A stretch of DNA of 64,000 nt from Variovorax paradoxus (GTDB lineage Bacteria > Pseudomonadota > Gammaproteobacteria > Burkholderiales > Burkholderiaceae_C). The notes beneath the pieces were generated by a model. The model was not told where the DNA came from. It did not search any database and saw only the letters and a list, made by a program, of their open reading frames with translations. Positions 28,031 through 37,606 of the stretch are shown here, piece after piece. The stretch spans positions 740,501 to 804,500 of the forward strand of contig CP063167.1 in the NCBI GenBank assembly GCA_016806145.1, written 5' to 3'. Each line of letters begins with the position of its first letter. The first letter of the stretch is position 1. The position numbers and the translations under genes were made by a program.

Positions 28031-28464
28031 GCGTCGCTCCCTTCGAGCGCGGCGGCATGCGCCACGGCCTCGATCTCGATCAGCCATTCGGGCCGCACCA
28101 GGCGCTTGACCACGACGAAGCTGCTGGCCGGCGGCCGCTGCGTGTTCACGAAGCGGTCGCGCACGACGACCACCGAGCGCAAGGCCACCTGGGGCACGCG
28201 CTCGTCGCAGAAGTAGTTGAGCTTGACGAGGTCGGCCATCGAGGCGCCGACCGCTTCGAGCGCATGCTGGATGTTGAGGAAGCACTGCTGCAGCTGCGCG
28301 GTGAAGTCGCCTTCGCCGACCAGCGTACCATCGGCATCGCGCGCGGCCTGGCCCGACACGTGGATGAGGCGGCCGCCCCGGGACTGCACCACGTGCGAGT
28401 AACCCACCGGTGGCGGCAGGGTGGCGGGGTTGTGGAACAGCGTGGAGCTTGGTGCATGGGTCAT
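28027..28464 (-). CDS. RidA/YjgF family protein
   Basis: This is a 145-residue protein from the ATG at 28462-28464. RidA hallmarks are visible: YSHVVQSRGGRLIHVSGQAA, the QLQQCFLNIQHALEAVGA helix and the end PEWLIEIEAVA. The usual Arg of the deaminase active site (R105 in IARVEVA-type motifs) falls at VVKRLVRPEWLIEIE, so imine/enamine deaminase activity is possible but not sure. It is coupled to the ABM gene by ATGA. Confidence 0.85.
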   Translation of the reverse strand: MTHAPSSTLFHNPATLPPPVGYSHVVQSRGGRLIHVSGQAARDADGTLVGEGDFTAQLQQCFLNIQHALEAVGASMADLVKLNYFCDERVPQVALRSVVVVRDRFVNTQRPPASSFVVVKRLVRPEWLIEIEAVAHAAALEGSDA

Positions 28465-28664
28465 CGGGAGCGGTCCTTTCAATGGCGGTGGAAACATCGG
28501 CCCATCTGGGGGCCGCCACCATTGCAAGGGCTCGAGTGCACTGGAGGTCAAGCACTTTCCGCGCGCCGGAGGCGACGCGGAAAACCCGCCTGGCGCTGCG
28601 CCCGCGGCTGGCCGGAATCGACGCAGCCGCAAGGAGACACAGCTGGCGCTGGTCTGGCCGAAGA

Positions 28665-28901
28665 TCAGGCGTCTTTCTTGTCGCCCCCGGCCTTCTCGGC
28701 CTTTTCGGCTTTCTCTGGCGTCTTGTGCTCGGCCAGCCCCGGCTCGTGAAGCTTCGGGTTCTTCACCTCCTTCATCAGCTTCTCGCCCTCGGTGTCGCGG
28801 CCATCGGTCGGCACCGACTCCTCGCTGCCGACCTCGGGTTCCTCGCGCGGAAGCGGCCCGGTGTTCTCTGCATGTTCGGCGCTGCGGGTGCTGGCTGGCA
28901 T
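28665..28901 (-). CDS. Small charged hypothetical protein
   Basis: This is a 78-residue hydrophilic protein rich in Glu, Lys and Pro, with a KAEKAEKA-like C-terminus. There is no signal peptide, no Cys and no hydrophobic segment, so it is probably disordered. An AAGGAGGT site lies 8 nt before the ATG (a near-perfect Shine-Dalgarno), which supports it being a real gene. I do not recognise a function. Confidence 0.6.
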   Translation of the reverse strand: MPASTRSAEHAENTGPLPREEPEVGSEESVPTDGRDTEGEKLMKEVKNPKLHEPGLAEHKTPEKAEKAEKAGGDKKDA

Positions 28902-29014
28902 GGGGACCTCCTTGTGCGGATGAAACCATCAGCCTCGCCAGCGGCCAGGGCGCGGCACGCCATCCTTCGGCGACAGCGCATGCAGGACATTGGCCATGGT
29001 CGGCCGGTGCTTCG

Positions 29015-29899
29015 TTACTTCTTGAGCAAGGTCACGACGCCGGTGACCACCGACACGATCGCCGTCACGATCGGCGTGACCAGCGTGATGAAGTCGCGGA
29101 TGCGCTCGGTGTACTGGCGCAGCCGCTGCGCCTTGCCTGGCGCCGGCGAACCGTCGGTGAGCGCGCTCGCGAGGCGGTGCGAGAGCCGGTCGATGCCGCG
29201 GTTGCGGCGATGGAACACCAGCAGGCCGGTGAAGATGCCGGTGATGTGGCTGAACGCGATGCTCGTCACGTAATAGAGGATCTCGCGCCATTCGCGCGCG
29301 CCCCGCGGCATCAGCGGCACGTCGTCGGCATAGGCGATGACGGCCGCCATGCCGAGCACCGACAGCACGGCGATGGCCACGGCCATCAGCAGCTGGTAGG
29401 GCAGCCGCACCCTGAACAGCGCGACGAACAGCATGCCCAGGCCCAGCGGCAGGATCACGGACGCCACGCGCAGGTACAGCTCGTTGAGGTCGAGCAGCAC
29501 GATGGTCACGGCATGCATCGCGACCAGGCACAGCACGGGCAGCACGAGGAACAGCAGCACCGAGCCGATGCCGGGGCGCTGGGGTTGTGCCGGGGTTGGC
29601 GGGATCGCGGGCTCGGCCGCTTCCGGTGCCGGGAGCACCGGCGCGGCCGGCGCGGCAGCGGCAGCGGCAGCGGCAGCGGCAGCGGCAGCGGCGCTGCGCG
29701 ATGCGCTCAGCGCACCCTCGAGTTCCGCGACCCGCCGCGACAGCGCCTCGAGCTCGCGCCGCAGCGGCGCGAAGAAGAACAGGTCGCGCCCGCAATGCCG
29801 GCATGCCAGCGCCTGCTCGGCGATGGGCTCGGCACAGTAGGGACAGGCGACGGTGCGCGGCGTATCCGATGCGTCCGGCGAGGTGGCAGCAACGCCCAT
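29015..29899 (-). CDS. Zinc-ribbon, coiled-coil membrane protein
   Basis: This is a 294-residue protein. Residues 18-38 form a zinc ribbon (CPYCAEPIAEQALACRHCG). A short coiled coil follows (LRRELEALSRRVAELEGAL). Next come a 13-residue poly-Ala tract, a Pro/Ala linker, and four or five membrane segments from about 110 to 225, with a last hydrophobic segment at the C-terminus. I do not know a function. It lies next to a small exported protein and the secreted CHAT protein, which run from a shared divergent spacer, so the three may belong together. Confidence 0.7.
   Translation of the reverse strand: MGVAATSPDASDTPRTVACPYCAEPIAEQALACRHCGRDLFFFAPLRRELEALSRRVAELEGALSASRSAAAAAAAAAAAAAAPAAPVLPAPEAAEPAIPPTPAQPQRPGIGSVLLFLVLPVLCLVAMHAVTIVLLDLNELYLRVASVILPLGLGMLFVALFRVRLPYQLLMAVAIAVLSVLGMAAVIAYADDVPLMPRGAREWREILYYVTSIAFSHITGIFTGLLVFHRRNRGIDRLSHRLASALTDGSPAPGKAQRLRQYTERIRDFITLVTPIVTAIVSVVTGVVTLLKK
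29654..29689 (+). repeat. Hexanucleotide repeat (GGCAGC)x6 inside the zinc-ribbon gene
   Basis: Six perfect copies of GGCAGC encode most of a poly-Ala run on the minus strand. Slippage would change the Ala count by two codons per unit without breaking the frame. Confidence 0.85.
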
Positions 29900-29904
29900 G
29901 CGGC

Positions 29905-30345
29905 CTACTGCGCCTTGAACTGGATCAACTTGCTGCTGACGCGCCCCTCGGCATCGCCGACCTGCACGCGCAGCTGGTGTTCGCCCGCTGGCACGCGCGC
30001 GGCATCGATCGCGATGCCGGTGTCGCTGATGTAGGGCCGCACGCGCTCGGTGAGATCGACCACCGGTTCCTTCATGTACTGCACCTTCACCGTCTTCGGA
30101 TCGATCACGACGCCGCCGCGCGGCTTGAAGCCGATCCTCAGCGCGACCGCCTCGCGGCCGGCCTCGGTGCTCGGGCTCGCGACCTCGATGCCGGGCCCGC
30201 GCGTGAGACCGGCGCGCTTGTTCTCGAGATAGGCCGAAGGCAGCTTCGCCTCGGCATCGGTGATCAGCTCGAGGCTGGAGGCGGCCTGGCAGTACGCCGC
30301 GCCGCAGAGCAGGAAGACCAGGGGTGTGAACTTTCCTCTAAACAT
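29905..30345 (-). CDS. Exported hypothetical protein
   Basis: This is a 146-residue protein starting at the ATG at 30343-30345, where GGCGAGG gives a ribosome site; an in-frame ATG at 30360 is possible. The signal peptide is MFRGKFTPLVFLLCGAAYCQA, cut here, with cleavage near QAASS. The mature part is beta-rich (VALRIGFKPRGGVVIDPKTV, HQLRVQVGDAEGR), like a small Ig-type or jelly-roll domain. I do not recognise the family. It ends 5 nt before the zinc-ribbon gene start and is divergent from the CHAT gene. Confidence 0.7.
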   Translation of the reverse strand: MFRGKFTPLVFLLCGAAYCQAASSLELITDAEAKLPSAYLENKRAGLTRGPGIEVASPSTEAGREAVALRIGFKPRGGVVIDPKTVKVQYMKEPVVDLTERVRPYISDTGIAIDAARVPAGEHQLRVQVGDAEGRVSSKLIQFKAQ

Positions 30346-30476
30346 CGATTGCCTCGCCATTCGCCATTGCCGAAGACGAAAGTCTCGCGCCATCGCCGCG
30401 GGCCGCGCGCTACGAAAGCTCGTAGTCGTGCAGCGGCGCCGGCGCCCTTAGCTTCGGGGCATCCACCGCGCGAAAG

Positions 30477-33400
30477 ATGCCATTGCCCAAGTCGCTCCAC
30501 CGCCTCCTGCTTTCACTGCTCCTGCTGCCGCTGGCCACTGCGGCCGCGCCGCCGTTTCCGCCGCTGGGCCCGGCCTATACGGAAGTCGGCGGCCTCGTCC
30601 GCGAATCCGACGCGTTCGACAAAGCCGGCCGCTTTCGCGACAGCGACGAACGGCTTCGCCGCGCGCTGCAGCAATTGCCGCGCGAGCAAGCCGCTTCGCT
30701 GTCGATGGAGGCCTTCCTCGCGAAGGACCTGATCCTCGGCCGGCTCGCCGACACCAGCGATGCGCGCGCCGACGATGCCGCGCTGCTGGCCTGGCTCGAA
30801 CAGCGCGCGGCCTGGCGCGATGCCTTCTGGGGCCGCGAGGCCAATGCGGCGCTGTCGGGCCGCAACGCACTCGCGCTGCAGTTGTGCAAGGTCGGCCGCT
30901 GCCGCGAGGCGCTCGCGCTGCAGGAAGAGATTTACCGCCTCACCTTGAAGTCGGCCGGCCCGGCCGCGCGCAACACGCTGGTCGCGCGCCACAATCTCGC
31001 GGGCACGCTCGGCGAATCGGGCCGCTATGGCGAGGCGCTGGCGATCGGCGAGGAACTGGCCGCGGCCGCGCAGGCGCAATGGGGCGCCGACGATCCGACA
31101 ACCCTGCGCATGCGCAATGCGGTGGCGGTGAACCTCAGCGACCTCGGCCGTTTCGCCGAGGCGCTGAAGCTGCACGAGCAGGTCTACGAAGCGCGTCGCC
31201 GCGTGCTGGGCGCGCAGGCACCCGACACGCTGAGCTCGCTGGCCAGCCTGTCGGCCACCTACTCGGCGCTGTACCGCCACCGCGAGGCCCTGGCCTATGC
31301 GCAGCGCGTGCACGAACTCACGGCCGCCGCCCATGGCGACGCCGATCCGCGCAGCGCGCGAGCCGCGAGCGCCGAGGCCATCGAGCTGCGCCGCATGGGC
31401 CGGCTCGGCGCCGCGCACGACAAGGCGCGCATGGCCTGGACGCAGCTCGCGACCGCGCGCGGCGCGGGCCATCCCGACACGCTCTATGCGCTCAACGTCT
31501 ATGCGAGCGTGCTCGAGGCGCAGGGCCGGCACGAAGAAGCGGCGCAGCGCTCGCGCGAGGCGCTCGACATCCGCGTCGCGCTGATGGGCGAGCAGCATCC
31601 GTTGACGCTGGCCGCGGTCCACAGCCTGGGTCGCTCGGTGTTGTCGGCCGGCGATGCGAACGAGGCGCTCGCGCTGTTCGAGCGCGCGCACGAGGGCCGG
31701 CGCGCGCTGCTCGGCGACGCGCATCCCGAGACGCTGCTGTCGCTGATCGAGCGCATGGGCGCCGCGCTGGCGGCCGACCGGCTCGACACGGTGAAGCCGC
31801 TGATGCTGCGGTTCCAGCGCCACGTGGAGTCGCTGCGCGCACAGCATGGCCTGAGCGTGAAGAGCCGGCGTGCGCTGTTCGAACGCTATGTGGAGGGCTA
31901 TCGCCACCACGCGCTGGCCAGCGTGCGCGACGGCGAGAACGCGCGGGCCTTCGAGATCGCTGAGCTGTCGAAGGCGCGCACGCTGATCGAGAGCACGGCG
32001 CTGCAGCAGGCCAACCGCGGCCGACTGCTGCCCGCGAAGGAGCAGGAGGCGGTCGATCGGCACGAGGCCGAGCTGGCGCGCATCGACCGCAGCCTCGACG
32101 AGACCGGCGCGCAGGTCGACCGGCGTCAGACGCTGGAGGCCGAGCGCAACCGCGTGGTGCTGTCCTATGCCGACCTGCAGCGGCGGCTGCGCGCGCAGCA
32201 TCCGAAGTACGCGCAGCTGTCGCAGCCGCACTTTGCCTCGCTGGCCGATGCGAAGCGCCTGCTGGCGGCCGACAGCGTGTTCGTGAGCTACCTGCTCGAT
32301 GGCGATCGCGTGATGGCCTTCGTGGTCGATGGCAGCGGGCTGCTGCAGGCTGCCGAGCTCGCACCGCTGCCCGGCCTGGCCGACAGCATCGATGCCTACC
32401 GGCGACTCGTGGGCGATGCGCTCGGCGAAGGGCAGGCGGTGTGGCAGCTCGGGCCCGAGCGCTATCGCGTGGCACCGGCCGCGCAGCCGCCTCAGGAAGG
32501 CGCTCAACGCGTGAGCGATGCGGCGCCGATCGGGCAATGGCTGTCGAAGCGGCTCATCGCGCCGCTGCAGGCGAGCATCGGCGCGCGGCGGCGGCTGATC
32601 GTTTCGCCCGATGGCGCGCTCGCGATGCTGCCGTTCGAGGCGCTGCCGGTCGACGGCGAGCTGCTCGCACAGCGGCACAGCGTGGGCTATGTGCAATCGC
32701 TCTCGATGATGGAACTGCTGCAGCGCCGCTCGGCCAGTTACGGCCGCCTGCCACCGCGCAAGGCCATGCTGGCGATCGGCAATCCGGTGTACGAAGGCCA
32801 GGCTGGCGCGGCGCAGCCATCGGGCAAACGCGGCGCGGCCGCCGGCGACGATGCGCTGCTGTCGGCCCGCGCCTCGGCCGAGAGCGAGGAAGGCATCGGC
32901 GCGGCAGTCGAGGAACTGCGCGAGAACAGCTGGGAGAACTTGCCCGGCACGCAGCGCGAACTCGAGAGCATCGCGCGCGTGTTCCGGCATCGCCAGGTCG
33001 ACCTGATCAGCGGCACCGACGCGACCGAGCAGAACCTGCAGCGGCTCGACCGCGGCGGCGAGCTCGCCAAATACCGGCACCTGCTGTTCTCGGTGCACGG
33101 CTACCTGAGCCCGAGCGTGCCGGCGCTGAGCGCGCTGGTGCTGGGCCAGGTCGACAACCCGCCGTCGGTGGACGGCTATGTCACGGCCGCGGAATGGCCG
33201 GGCTACACCTTGCGCAGCGACCTGGTCGTGATGTCGGCCTGCGAGACCGGCATCGGCAAGGTGGTGGCGGGCGACGGCGTGATGGGGCTGCCCTATGCGC
33301 TGTACGTGGCGGGCAACGTCAACACGGTGATGACGCTGTGGCCGGTCAGCGACGAGAGCACGGCGCGCTTCATGGAGGCCTTCTTCGCGCGCATCGAGCG

Positions 33401-33518
33401 CAGGCTGCCGGTGGAGCGCGCGCTGGCGGAAACCAAGCGCGCCTTCGCCGAGGGCGAGTACGGCGAACGCTTGCGCAAGCCCGCCTACTGGGCGCCGTTC
33501 GTGCTCTACGGCACCTGA
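30477..33518 (+). CDS. Secreted TPR-CHAT domain protein (predicted cysteine peptidase)
   Basis: This is a 1013-residue protein. The signal peptide (PKSLHRLLLSLLLLPLATAA) suggests export to the periplasm. Residues about 40-470 are TPR repeats of the 42-residue type (repeated ALxLxExxxR, HPxTLxxxxxLG). A helical linker follows, and a CHAT domain fills about 690-1013. The predicted catalytic dyad is His874 in FSVHGYL and Cys922 in MSACETG. CHAT is a caspase-like clan CD peptidase fold. It is divergent from an exported protein and a zinc-ribbon membrane protein, which may be partners or substrates. Its 3' end overlaps the convergent XRE gene by 13 nt. Confidence 0.88.
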   Translation: MPLPKSLHRLLLSLLLLPLATAAAPPFPPLGPAYTEVGGLVRESDAFDKAGRFRDSDERLRRALQQLPREQAASLSMEAFLAKDLILGRLADTSDARADDAALLAWLEQRAAWRDAFWGREANAALSGRNALALQLCKVGRCREALALQEEIYRLTLKSAGPAARNTLVARHNLAGTLGESGRYGEALAIGEELAAAAQAQWGADDPTTLRMRNAVAVNLSDLGRFAEALKLHEQVYEARRRVLGAQAPDTLSSLASLSATYSALYRHREALAYAQRVHELTAAAHGDADPRSARAASAEAIELRRMGRLGAAHDKARMAWTQLATARGAGHPDTLYALNVYASVLEAQGRHEEAAQRSREALDIRVALMGEQHPLTLAAVHSLGRSVLSAGDANEALALFERAHEGRRALLGDAHPETLLSLIERMGAALAADRLDTVKPLMLRFQRHVESLRAQHGLSVKSRRALFERYVEGYRHHALASVRDGENARAFEIAELSKARTLIESTALQQANRGRLLPAKEQEAVDRHEAELARIDRSLDETGAQVDRRQTLEAERNRVVLSYADLQRRLRAQHPKYAQLSQPHFASLADAKRLLAADSVFVSYLLDGDRVMAFVVDGSGLLQAAELAPLPGLADSIDAYRRLVGDALGEGQAVWQLGPERYRVAPAAQPPQEGAQRVSDAAPIGQWLSKRLIAPLQASIGARRRLIVSPDGALAMLPFEALPVDGELLAQRHSVGYVQSLSMMELLQRRSASYGRLPPRKAMLAIGNPVYEGQAGAAQPSGKRGAAAGDDALLSARASAESEEGIGAAVEELRENSWENLPGTQRELESIARVFRHRQVDLISGTDATEQNLQRLDRGGELAKYRHLLFSVHGYLSPSVPALSALVLGQVDNPPSVDGYVTAAEWPGYTLRSDLVVMSACETGIGKVVAGDGVMGLPYALYVAGNVNTVMTLWPVSDESTARFMEAFFARIERRLPVERALAETKRAFAEGEYGERLRKPAYWAPFVLYGT

Positions 33519-34324
33519 AGCGCGGGCGCCAAGGGCACGTGACGCGCCATCGCCTCGGAGGTGGCGCGATCGCGCGGGAACCACATTTCGACCCGCAGCG
33601 AGGCCGGCGTCACGTCCTGCGGCAGCGCGAACACGCTCTGCATGACCTCGAAGGACAGCGCGCCGAACTCGGTGTCGAAGACGAAGCTGAAGTAAGGCAC
33701 GCCGACCGCGCGGCCGCGCTCGGGCATGCGGCCCGGGTAGCGGCGCTCGAGCGCACGCGCAAGCCATTCGACGCGCGCGGCGAGCGCGGGGCGGCTCCAG
33801 GTTTCGGCGCGCAGCTGCGTGAGCAGCGCGGCGGCCGTGGCCTCGGGATCACGGGCACGCGACAGCAGGCCCTGTGGGTGGCCGATGGCCGTGATAATGT
33901 CCAGGCCCATGCCGCCGCCGCCGGCCGTGCGCCAGAGCCCGGGCATCACGACCGACGACAGCCAGCGCGCGCCGCGGTTCTGCTCCACCGTTTTCCAGTC
34001 GGCATCGAAGGCCAGGCCCGGATGCGGCAGGTGTGCCTCGAGCGTGCGGCGCACGGCCTCGCGCACGAGGCTGGCTTCGGCGCCCTGCGTGTCCTCGTCG
34101 GGCTGCGGCAACGCGAAGCCGCATTGCAGCAATGCGGCGTTGCGCACCGACACCGGCACGCCCAGCTCGGCCATCCACGCGAGGATCAGGCCGCGGCTCG
34201 GCAGCGCGCGGCCCGACTCGAGAAAGCTGACGTGCCGCTGCGAGACGTCGAGGCGCCCCGCCAGTTCAAGCTGGCTGATGCCATGCTCGAGGCGCGTGCG
34301 ACGCAGGATCAGCGCGATGCTCAC
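33506..34324 (-). CDS. XRE-family regulator with MmyB-like C-terminal domain
   Basis: This is a 272-residue protein. The start is a GTG at 34322-34324, sharing bases with the thioesterase stop (GTGA). Residues 4-60 are a classic HTH (ILRRTRLEHGISQLELAGRL, HVSFLESGRALPSRGLI). The rest looks like the MmyB-type ligand domain found in many XRE regulators of actinobacteria and proteobacteria. It is the last gene of a three-gene overlapping operon and probably regulates it. Confidence 0.85.
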   Translation of the reverse strand: MSIALILRRTRLEHGISQLELAGRLDVSQRHVSFLESGRALPSRGLILAWMAELGVPVSVRNAALLQCGFALPQPDEDTQGAEASLVREAVRRTLEAHLPHPGLAFDADWKTVEQNRGARWLSSVVMPGLWRTAGGGGMGLDIITAIGHPQGLLSRARDPEATAAALLTQLRAETWSRPALAARVEWLARALERRYPGRMPERGRAVGVPYFSFVFDTEFGALSFEVMQSVFALPQDVTPASLRVEMWFPRDRATSEAMARHVPLAPALQVP

Positions 34325-34752
34325 GTGGCCGGCCGCTCGCCCATCGCGGAGATCGTGCCTTGCGCGACGGCCACCAGCTTCTCGCCGCCGTCGGCATCGA
34401 GCGCGAAGATCTCGCAGGCACAGACGGCCTGCCGCTTGCCGCCGTGCAGCACGCGGGCGCGCGCGAGCAGCGTGTCGCCCTGCGCGGGGCGCAGATAGTT
34501 GATCTTGTACTCGGCGGTGACGACCGCATCGGACAGCGCGCTGCCGCCCGCGAAAGTCAGCGCGTTGTCGGCCAGGTAGCTGAGCACGCCACCATGGGCG
34601 AAGCCGTGCTGCTGCTTGAGCTCGGGCCGCAGCGCGAGGCGCAGTTCGGTGAGCACGGGGCTGAAGGCCAGGATCTCGGTGCCCAGCAGCACGCTGAAGG
34701 GCTGGGCCTGAAGCACCGCGCGTGCATGGGCCAGTTGCTTGGGCTCGCTCAT
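34321..34752 (-). CDS. PaaI-type hotdog thioesterase
   Basis: This is a 143-residue hotdog-fold protein. The motif QHGFAHGGVLSYLADNALTFAG contains the His-Gly-Gly and Asp of PaaI thioesterases, followed by EYKINYLRPAQGD on the second strand pair. It probably hydrolyses an acyl-CoA in the cytoplasm. Its ATG overlaps the upstream NTF2-like stop (ATGA) and its stop overlaps the XRE start. Confidence 0.87.
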   Translation of the reverse strand: MSEPKQLAHARAVLQAQPFSVLLGTEILAFSPVLTELRLALRPELKQQHGFAHGGVLSYLADNALTFAGGSALSDAVVTAEYKINYLRPAQGDTLLARARVLHGGKRQAVCACEIFALDADGGEKLVAVAQGTISAMGERPAT

Positions 34753-35129
34753 GGCGCGGGCTTCTTCGGCGCCATCTGCGCGGGGTCGTAGAAGAACTGC
34801 TCGGACGCGATGCGCTCGCCCGACCAGCGTTGCCAGGCGATCTCCTCGATGCGGCTGCTGCTGCCGTCGAGCCAGTCGAACTCGAAGAGCCAGCGGATCG
34901 CGACATGGTCGCCCTGCACGAAGGCCGGCCGCACGCACTGCGAGCGAACCGCGGAGGCGCGGGCTAGCGTGGCGCGCTCGCGCGCGATGTTGGCGGCCAG
35001 GCCCACGCGCGGGGGCGACTGGTTCTCCTGCATGGACGAGTTCTCGGTATAGAACTCGGCGAGGGCTTCGGCGTGGAAGTTGGACTCCACGCGGGCGATG
35101 AATTTCTCGAGGGTCTCTGCTGTGGGCAT
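34749..35129 (-). CDS. NTF2-like/SnoaL-type hypothetical protein
   Basis: This is a 126-residue protein. It has the NTF2-like pattern: an N-terminal helix (TLEKFIARVESNFHAEALAEFY), then FVQGDHVAIRWLFEFDWLDG and a strand with EEIAWQRWSGERI. Members bind or isomerise small molecules, or serve as dimer scaffolds. It is the first gene of an operon with the thioesterase and the XRE regulator. Confidence 0.75.
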   Translation of the reverse strand: MPTAETLEKFIARVESNFHAEALAEFYTENSSMQENQSPPRVGLAANIARERATLARASAVRSQCVRPAFVQGDHVAIRWLFEFDWLDGSSSRIEEIAWQRWSGERIASEQFFYDPAQMAPKKPAP

Positions 35130-35254
35130 GGGGAGGCTTTCGAATCCGGGAGGGGTGCCGGGGCCCAACTGGCCGGCCGACGTCGGCCATCATGCGACGC
35201 GCCGCCTGGGTTGTCGATGACCTCACACGTAGTCGAATGCGCTCCCTGCGCGAT

Positions 35255-37057
35255 TCATGCCGAGGCTGATCCAGGCGTCGCGCGCCGCGCGACACGGCGT
35301 AGATCGTGCGTATTGAGACGTCGAACCCGCGATGCCTGCAACTCGTCCAGTCCCTGTGCCGCCTCGAGCAGGAAACGCTTCATCGCCTTGTGCAATCCCG
35401 AAGCCGACCAGGAGCGGGTCTGAGCCCCCCCCGCATCGAAGCGCGCAAGTACCGCAACGCCGCGATTGCTTTGCGCGTCCACACGTGGCTCGAGTCCATG
35501 GCGCGCCAGTTCCTCCTCCAGCTCGCGTACATGCGCGGCCGCAATCGGCAGTCGCTTGGTCACGCCTTCCGCATCCTTGACCTCGAGTAGCCACGCCGTA
35601 TCGGCGTCGGCAGCTTCTTCGAGACTAGGCGGAACAAGGTGTTCGCAACGCAGCGCAACCACTTCACCAATTCGCAAACCGGTGGCGCGGATCCATCGCA
35701 GCGCCCGACGCAGCCGACGCGCCGCCTCGTCGTCGCTCTGTAGTCCCAACTGCCGATCTAGGAGATCCCACTGTATTGGATCTGCGTGATCAGGCTGCAC
35801 TGTCAACGGAGCAATCACAGGCAAAGCGTGGCTCACAAAGGGGCTGCACGTAAGATACCCCCGATGCACAAGATGCGAAAAAAGTCCTCGCAGGATCACT
35901 AGCGCCTGGCGCTGTGCTGATGGAGAGAGCGCACCCTCAAAAGGTCGCCACATCGGCGACCAGCGTTGATGGTGACGCGGACCGCACCATGCGGCGGGCG
36001 GTGAGACGATGAAATCCGCGTAAGCACTGACGTCATCTGCTGTGAGCGACGACAGAGGCTTGCCCCGCTCGAGGGTAGCCCACAGAAGCAGACGTTCGGC
36101 TTCCTTGCGATAGGACCGCTGAGTGGCCGTGAGCACCGCTGGCATCGACGAGAACTCCCAACCCGATGGAGCACCCCGGCTGTGAAGCCATTCGAGAACA
36201 GCCTCGACATCGTTGTTCGAAGACGACTTGCTTTCAATCGATGGAGCACACCGAAAAGCTCCACTGCTGCCGTCCAGAGAAGGCGGGAGCATCAGCTTCT
36301 CAAGAGGCCGAAGCTCCAACGCGGGCTGCACCACCGCTTGGAGCTCATCGAATGCAAGTTGTGAGCGCTTTCGTAGCGCGTGTCGCCCCACGCGCAGACC
36401 GAGTGCTTGCTCAGTCGCTTGAAGCCACTCGACCACTCGAGCCGCCTTGTGCGCACCGATCCCGGGCACCCTGACCCACCAACGCGAACCGCTCTGATTG
36501 ACGTGCTCCACCAACTCCCGCAGCGTACTCAAACCACTACGCTCCAATCGGCCAGCCAGCAAGGGATTCAGCCAAGCGGATACGGGATCGTCAGCTCGAG
36601 GATCTTCAGCCGTCAGGTCTTCGAGCCAGCGCAGCGCTTCAAGCTGGCGTTGCACCACCCGCGCGCGACGAGAACTCGCGGCGCCTTGCCCAGCACCATC
36701 GCTGGAACCCGCGCCCGGATGCGCAGCCTCGTAAGCCTCGATCTGCTCGGCATGGGAAAAGTCTTCCAAACCTTGCTCGCGCGCGAAATCCTCCAGCGTC
36801 GGCAGCTTGGGCGAGCCTGAGAAGCGTTCAGGGTCCAGCAGGATCAGCCGCGCTGTGCCGGGGCGACGCTCCCGCCGCGCAGCGGCTGCGAAGGCATCGC
36901 GCATCCAGCCGATCGTGCGCCTTACGTTGCGCATGTCTGCCGATTCCCCCTCGAGCCGCAGATACCGATCCCAGCTCGCTCGCGCATCGAGCCCCTGAAT
37001 CAACGCCCGCATGAACGCGAAGTGCGCGCGCTGCAAGCGTTGACGGTGGGTTTTCAT
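35255..37057 (-). pseudogene. Tyrosine recombinase (phage integrase family, DUF3701 N-terminus), C-terminally truncated
   Basis: The frame encodes 600 residues from the ATG at 37055-37057. The N-terminus (HFAFMRALIQGLDARASWDR) matches the DUF3701-type phage-integrase domain, with a helix-hairpin-like stretch WVRVPGIGAHKAARVVEWL near 235. A SAM-like core-binding domain is at about 330-420. The catalytic domain starts normally, with Arg I in RATGLRIGEVVAL, and reaches the HxxR box (NTHDLRR). It then stops within 13 residues. The region for the last His/Trp and the nucleophilic Tyr is missing, and no other frame restores it. It is probably inactive and marks the edge of an inserted block. Confidence 0.8.
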
Positions 37058-37258
37058 GTGGGATCTCGCAGACGGGACGATAGTAGCGTCCCAGCGTGCC
37101 TTGCCGGTGCCGGACAACGCATGCAAGGCCTGCGATATCGGGCGCTCTATCCTGGCTCATTCTAACTATTGTCCCAAGCAAGAATCTGGCTTGGAAGACA
37201 CCTCATGATGCACCTTTCCACCGTCCCTCCGAAACTGCCCTCGCCCACCAACAACCTC

Positions 37259-37606
37259 TCATAGGGAGCAGAAACGAACCGTAACCGCCAAATCGATCGC
37301 GCATGCGATTCGCTCAAGAACGTCCGGCCGCGGTTGGATCTGACCAAGTTCTAGATGAGAGATCATCGCGCACGACACGCCGGAGATTCCGGCCAACTGC
37401 TTCTGGGACAGGCAAGCCGCTGTACGGAGATCGAGCAAGTTCCTGCCGCTTTGCCTATCCCATCGGGCACTCAGCAGTCCTGGGGGATTCCCGATCGCAG
37501 AGCGGCTTCCTGCACCATCACTGTGTGACGAGGAATGTCCTACCAAGGCATCTGATCCAGCCGCTCGCAGCCGCCGCACCGACGTCAGCTCAATCCGCTG
37601 TCGCAT
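37259..37606 (-). CDS. Small HTH (XRE-like) protein
   Basis: This is a 115-residue protein from the ATG at 37604-37606. The C-terminal half is a Cro/CI-type HTH: NLLDLRTAACLSQKQLAGIS, then SCAMISHLELGQIQPRPDVL. The N-terminal 50 residues have no recognisable domain. It overlaps the end of the upstream chorismate-mutase-like gene by 22 nt, so the two are probably co-translated. The role is unknown; local control of this accessory block is plausible. Confidence 0.6.
   Translation of the reverse strand: MRQRIELTSVRRLRAAGSDALVGHSSSHSDGAGSRSAIGNPPGLLSARWDRQSGRNLLDLRTAACLSQKQLAGISGVSCAMISHLELGQIQPRPDVLERIACAIDLAVTVRFCSL

Noticed and set aside
30513..33767. A 1084-codon open frame on the minus strand opposite the CHAT gene
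   Set aside because: Low-complexity Arg/Ala/Gln composition without motifs; the plus strand encodes a signal peptide, TPRs and a CHAT domain.
37174..37194. CCAAGC/GCTTGG inverted repeat upstream of the integrase
   Set aside because: Only six base pairs, no T-run, no clear gene end; could be chance.
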